64,000 nucleotides of DNA from Deltaproteobacteria bacterium (GTDB lineage Bacteria > Desulfobacterota > GWC2-55-46): assembly GCA_019912665.1 (NCBI GenBank), contig JAIOIE010000021.1, positions 1 to 64,000 of the forward strand, written 5' to 3'. Below the pieces are notes generated by a model. That model was not told the DNA's origin. It was given only the letters and a program-made list of their open reading frames with translations, and did no database searches. Every line of letters begins with the position of its first letter. Positions within the stretch are counted from its first letter, which is position 1. Below are positions 61,734-64,000 of this stretch, piece after piece. A program made the position numbers and the translations under genes.

Positions 61734-61752
61734 TTACCTGTATTCGTCCTTA

Positions 61753-61785
61753 GGGGAAGGCCGGTCCGGCCTTCCCCTTTTTTAT
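61753..61785 (+). terminator. Terminator of rplM-rpsI
   Basis: GGGGAAGGCCGG-T-CCGGCCTTCCCC followed by six U: a near-perfect hairpin. Confidence 0.9.
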
Positions 61786-61819
61786 TTTGTGGAGTCGCAT
61801 CTTTAGTGAGGGGGTTCGA

Positions 61820-62845
61820 ATGAAAGTCTCTATTTTCGGCGCGAGCGGATACACCGGGCTGGAGCTGCTGAGGATACTTGCCCTGCACGACGGTGCAGAG
61901 GTGGTTGAGGCCACATCCAGGCAGTACAAAGGAAAGACCGTATCCGAGGTATTCCCGGCCCTCAGGGGCTTCTACGACAACCTGGTATTCAGCGACCCCG
62001 AGGACGTGAAGGCGGTAAAGGCCGACCTCGCCTTCAGCGCCATGCCTCACGGCGCATCCCAGGAGGTCGTGCCGGAGCTCTTGAAAGGCTCGAAGGTCAT
62101 CGACTTAAGCGCTGATTTTCGCCTCCGCGACCCCGGCGTCTACAAGGCGTGGTACGGAGAGCACAAGTCCGTTAATCTTCTTTCGCAGGCGGTCTACGGG
62201 CTTCCCGAGCTTAAGAGGGAGGAGATAAAAGGGGCGCGCCTTATAGCAAACCCCGGGTGCTATCCGACGAGCGCGGTCCTGGCGCTTGCCCCCCTTGCGA
62301 AAAAGGGCTTTCTTGCCGAAGGCACGGTCATCATAGATTCAAAGAGCGGCCTATCCGGGGCCGGAAGAAACGCGGGCCTTGAGACGTCTTTCGTAGAGGT
62401 CGCCTCGGGCTTCAAGGCATACAAGGTCGGCTGCCACAGGCACACACCCGAGATTGAGCAGGAGCTTTCAACCGCGGCAGGAAGCACGCTCGGGGTGCGT
62501 TTTACCCCGCACCTCATACCGGCCTCAAGGGGCATACTCACGACAGCGTACGCGGGGCTCAATGAAGAGCTGACCTCATCCGCCCTCTTTTCGCTCTACA
62601 GGGAATTCTACTCGGGTGAGAGGTTCGTAAGGCTCCTGCCCCAGGGCTCCTTCCCGGACATAAGCCAGGTGCGGGGGTCGAACTTCTGCGACATAGGCCT
62701 TTTTGCCGACGGCAAAAGGGTCGTCGTGGTCTCGGCCATAGACAACCTCGTCAAGGGCGCCTCAGGCCAGGCCGTGCAGAACATGAACCTGATGTTCGGC
62801 TTCCCGGAGGAAAAGGCCCTCCTTACGCCGCCCCTTTCCGTCTGA
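61820..62845 (+). CDS. argC: N-acetyl-gamma-glutamyl-phosphate reductase
   Basis: 341 residues; NADPH-dependent reduction of N-acetyl-glutamyl phosphate in arginine synthesis. N-terminal Rossmann [22 protein letters not shown]; catalytic Cys in [17 protein letters not shown] (about residue 147); His in [16 protein letters not shown] 61820 begins the family N-terminus. Confidence 0.96.
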   Translation: MKVSIFGASGYTGLELLRILALHDGAEVVEATSRQYKGKTVSEVFPALRGFYDNLVFSDPEDVKAVKADLAFSAMPHGASQEVVPELLKGSKVIDLSADFRLRDPGVYKAWYGEHKSVNLLSQAVYGLPELKREEIKGARLIANPGCYPTSAVLALAPLAKKGFLAEGTVIIDSKSGLSGAGRNAGLETSFVEVASGFKAYKVGCHRHTPEIEQELSTAAGSTLGVRFTPHLIPASRGILTTAYAGLNEELTSSALFSLYREFYSGERFVRLLPQGSFPDISQVRGSNFCDIGLFADGKRVVVVSAIDNLVKGASGQAVQNMNLMFGFPEEKALLTPPLSV

Positions 62846-62932
62846 GGGCCGGGGGCCAACCAAAACCCCCGGTCCTTTTCAGCTCGCGTATCGTCATCCA
62901 CAAGCAGGTTGCTGAAAACTCAAACTCACATG

Positions 62933-63053
62933 CAGGCTGCTCAAAAAGCTCAAGATGCAAGGAGTCGAAAAATTAGGAATGAGGCGTATTTTTTAGTACG
63001 CGCAATGACGAATCTTGAAGACGACACAGCAGATTGGGCTTTTTCAGAGCCTG
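62933..63053. repeat. P3 terminal-inverted-repeat element, copy 4
   Basis: 121 bp, right end touching the marC stop codon. Ends CAGGCTGCTCAAAAAGC and GGCTTTTTCAGAGCCTG; inner GCGTA-TTTTTTAG-TACGC. Confidence 0.85.
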
Positions 63054-63656
63054 CTAGAAAAAGAGCGTCTCCAGCCCCCTCCGTATCATCATGACGGCTA
63101 TGGCCGCAAGGAGAAGGGATATTACCTTCGAGACTCCAAGCGCGCCGTTCTCCCCTATGTAGCCCACTATCCTTTCGGCAAAGAAGAATACGAGCCAGAC
63201 GATGAAGAGGTTAACGAGCAAGGCCGAGAGCGTTACGGTAAAGCCGTAAAGATCGCTCAGCATTAAAAGTGTTGTAAGCGCCGCGGGCCCCGCTATGAGT
63301 GGCGTTCCTATTGGGACTATCCCTACTCCTATCGTTACCGGCATGCCTGGCACCATCCGTGCGGTATGGACTATATCGACGATGGCTATGGAAAGGAGAA
63401 TGAGGCCGCCCGCTATCTGGAAATCCGATATGGTTATGCCGAGGGCCAGGAAAACGGCCCTCCCCACCATCAGGAATGCTATGGTTATTGCGGCGGCGGT
63501 CACGACCGAGTAGAAGAGCACGTTCCTCTTCTGCCCGCTATCCATGGCCCTTGTCATCGCGAGATAGATGGGAATGAGCCCTACCGGCTCCATTGCCACA
63601 AAGAGCGGGATAAGGACCAGGAAAAAATCGTGCATGAACGATGCGGCAGGTTCCAT
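63054..63656 (-). CDS. marC: MarC-family membrane protein
   Basis: 200 residues, six membrane helices. Family motifs FLVLIPLFVAMEPVGLIPIYLAMT, GLILLSIAIVDI and IPIGTPLIAGPAALTTLLM. MarC proteins are inner-membrane proteins of unresolved function, not the antibiotic efflux once proposed. A P3 repeat abuts its stop codon. Confidence 0.9.
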   Translation of the reverse strand: MEPAASFMHDFFLVLIPLFVAMEPVGLIPIYLAMTRAMDSGQKRNVLFYSVVTAAAITIAFLMVGRAVFLALGITISDFQIAGGLILLSIAIVDIVHTARMVPGMPVTIGVGIVPIGTPLIAGPAALTTLLMLSDLYGFTVTLSALLVNLFIVWLVFFFAERIVGYIGENGALGVSKVISLLLAAIAVMMIRRGLETLFF

Positions 63657-63719
63657 CGCAATGAAAGTCTCCGTGTATTTTGAAATCCTCCAAAGGATAC
63701 CAGAGTGCGGGATATAATT

Positions 63720-64000
63720 TCACCAATTTTCAGGCTTTTGAAATGACACCCCTTCCACCCTGACCGAGCCCTCGTCTCCGAGGGCTCCTTCCACATGGAA
63801 AAGTGCAGGCAGGAACTTCCCTATGACATGGATGTTGGTAAGAAGGTGCCTCGTTATCTCCGAGGCGGTGAAAAAAGACGTGCCGCCTGCCAGCGCAGTG
63901 AAGAGGACCACCTGGTCCGAAAGGTGCCTGTCGAGCGCGCCTCCTCTCTTCATATAATGAAGGAAACTTTCCGCCGCTTCCCTGCCCACGGCCTCGGCCC
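63720..64000 (-). CDS. rtcA: RNA 3'-terminal phosphate cyclase, C-terminal part (5' end outside window)
   Basis: The last 90 or so residues of RtcA: AEAVGREAAESFLHYMKRGGALDRHLSDQVVLFTALAGGTSFF and ITRHLLTNIHVIGKFLPALFHVEG are diagnostic, including the DxHLxDQ and SxITxHLLTN motifs. The conserved His of the adenylylation site (DxHLxDQ) is present. It converts RNA 3'-phosphate to a 2',3'-cyclic phosphate. The start is outside the window. Confidence 0.9.
   Translation of the reverse strand, partial: AEAVGREAAESFLHYMKRGGALDRHLSDQVVLFTALAGGTSFFTASEITRHLLTNIHVIGKFLPALFHVEGALGDEGSVRVEGVSFQKPENW

Overview
This is a GC-rich, gene-dense chromosomal segment of a Gram-negative (diderm) bacterium. The gene content points to the Desulfobacterota / former Deltaproteobacteria, although that placement is inference. 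Supporting signs are: F0 genes of ATP synthase (atpZ/I, atpI, atpB, atpE) standing apart from any F1 genes; a pair of DUF507 genes; an rpoH under a CIRCE operator; a RACo-like ASKHA protein; an MlaD with a long C-terminal barrel-like domain; FliA-type promoters; and lipoproteins and outer-membrane barrels. Most genes are housekeeping. No rRNA, tRNA or CRISPR array was seen; the only RNA gene recognised is tmRNA.

Layout. 1-5.9 kb: end of a TPR membrane protein, ssb, a GAF/degenerate-GGDEF/EAL phosphodiesterase, and a UbiU-type U32 Fe-S protein. 5.9-10.7 kb: MFS permease, FmdB zinc ribbon, two tandem inositol-monophosphatase paralogues, YvlD-type membrane protein, Fe/Mn superoxide dismutase. 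11.2-16.2 kb: pyruvate/2-oxoacid dehydrogenase operon pdhA-pdhB-E2 (reverse), then hisIE, a HIT protein and a zinc ribbon. 16.2-20 kb (reverse): threonine deaminase, rlmB, and a coupled PA2778/PA2779-type module (C39-like lipoprotein peptidase, TPR lipoprotein, small membrane protein). 20-25.9 kb: two DUF507 genes, DUF445, thiD; reverse: a RadC relative without its metal motif, slipin/NfeD, a UDG-like protein. 26-32 kb: Zn-phospholipase-like protein, coaBC, MBL hydrolase, ManC-type nucleotidyltransferase. 32.4-40 kb: F0 operon, CIRCE-rpoH, alr, mlaE-mlaF-mlaD. 40-51.5 kb: ASKHA protein, purH-purD-purE-tsaC, a solitary sigma-28-driven rod-like gene, rsmB, a chemotaxis receptor, rseC, smpB and ssrA (tmRNA). 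51.5-54.8 kb: a small reverse-strand phage-like cluster (beta-helix protein, 3TM holin) abutting ssrA. 54.9-64 kb: PagL-like protein, HhH protein, YkuK, DUF3047, flavin reductase, ligA, rplM-rpsI, argC, marC, and the end of rtcA.

The strongest unexplained structure is in the spaces between genes, where three families of non-coding repeats occur. Family P1 has four copies of about 130-142 bp. Each is a long imperfect palindrome in the leader of a downstream gene, and one copy carries compensatory base changes in its stem. Family P2 has two copies of about 425-475 bp and one internally deleted copy of 124 bp. These have GC-rich terminal inverted repeats and internal hairpins with compensatory changes. 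Family P3 has four copies of about 120-130 bp, every one starting or ending within about 6 nt of a stop codon. No transposase for any of them is in the window.

Regulatory sites read directly include: a consensus -35/-10 promoter with a perfect CIRCE (TTAGCACTC-N9-GAGTGCTAA) before rpoH; a perfect FliA motif (TAAA-N15-GCCGATAA) before the small rod-like gene, with a weaker one before the chemotaxis receptor; and several strong hairpin-plus-U-tract terminators.
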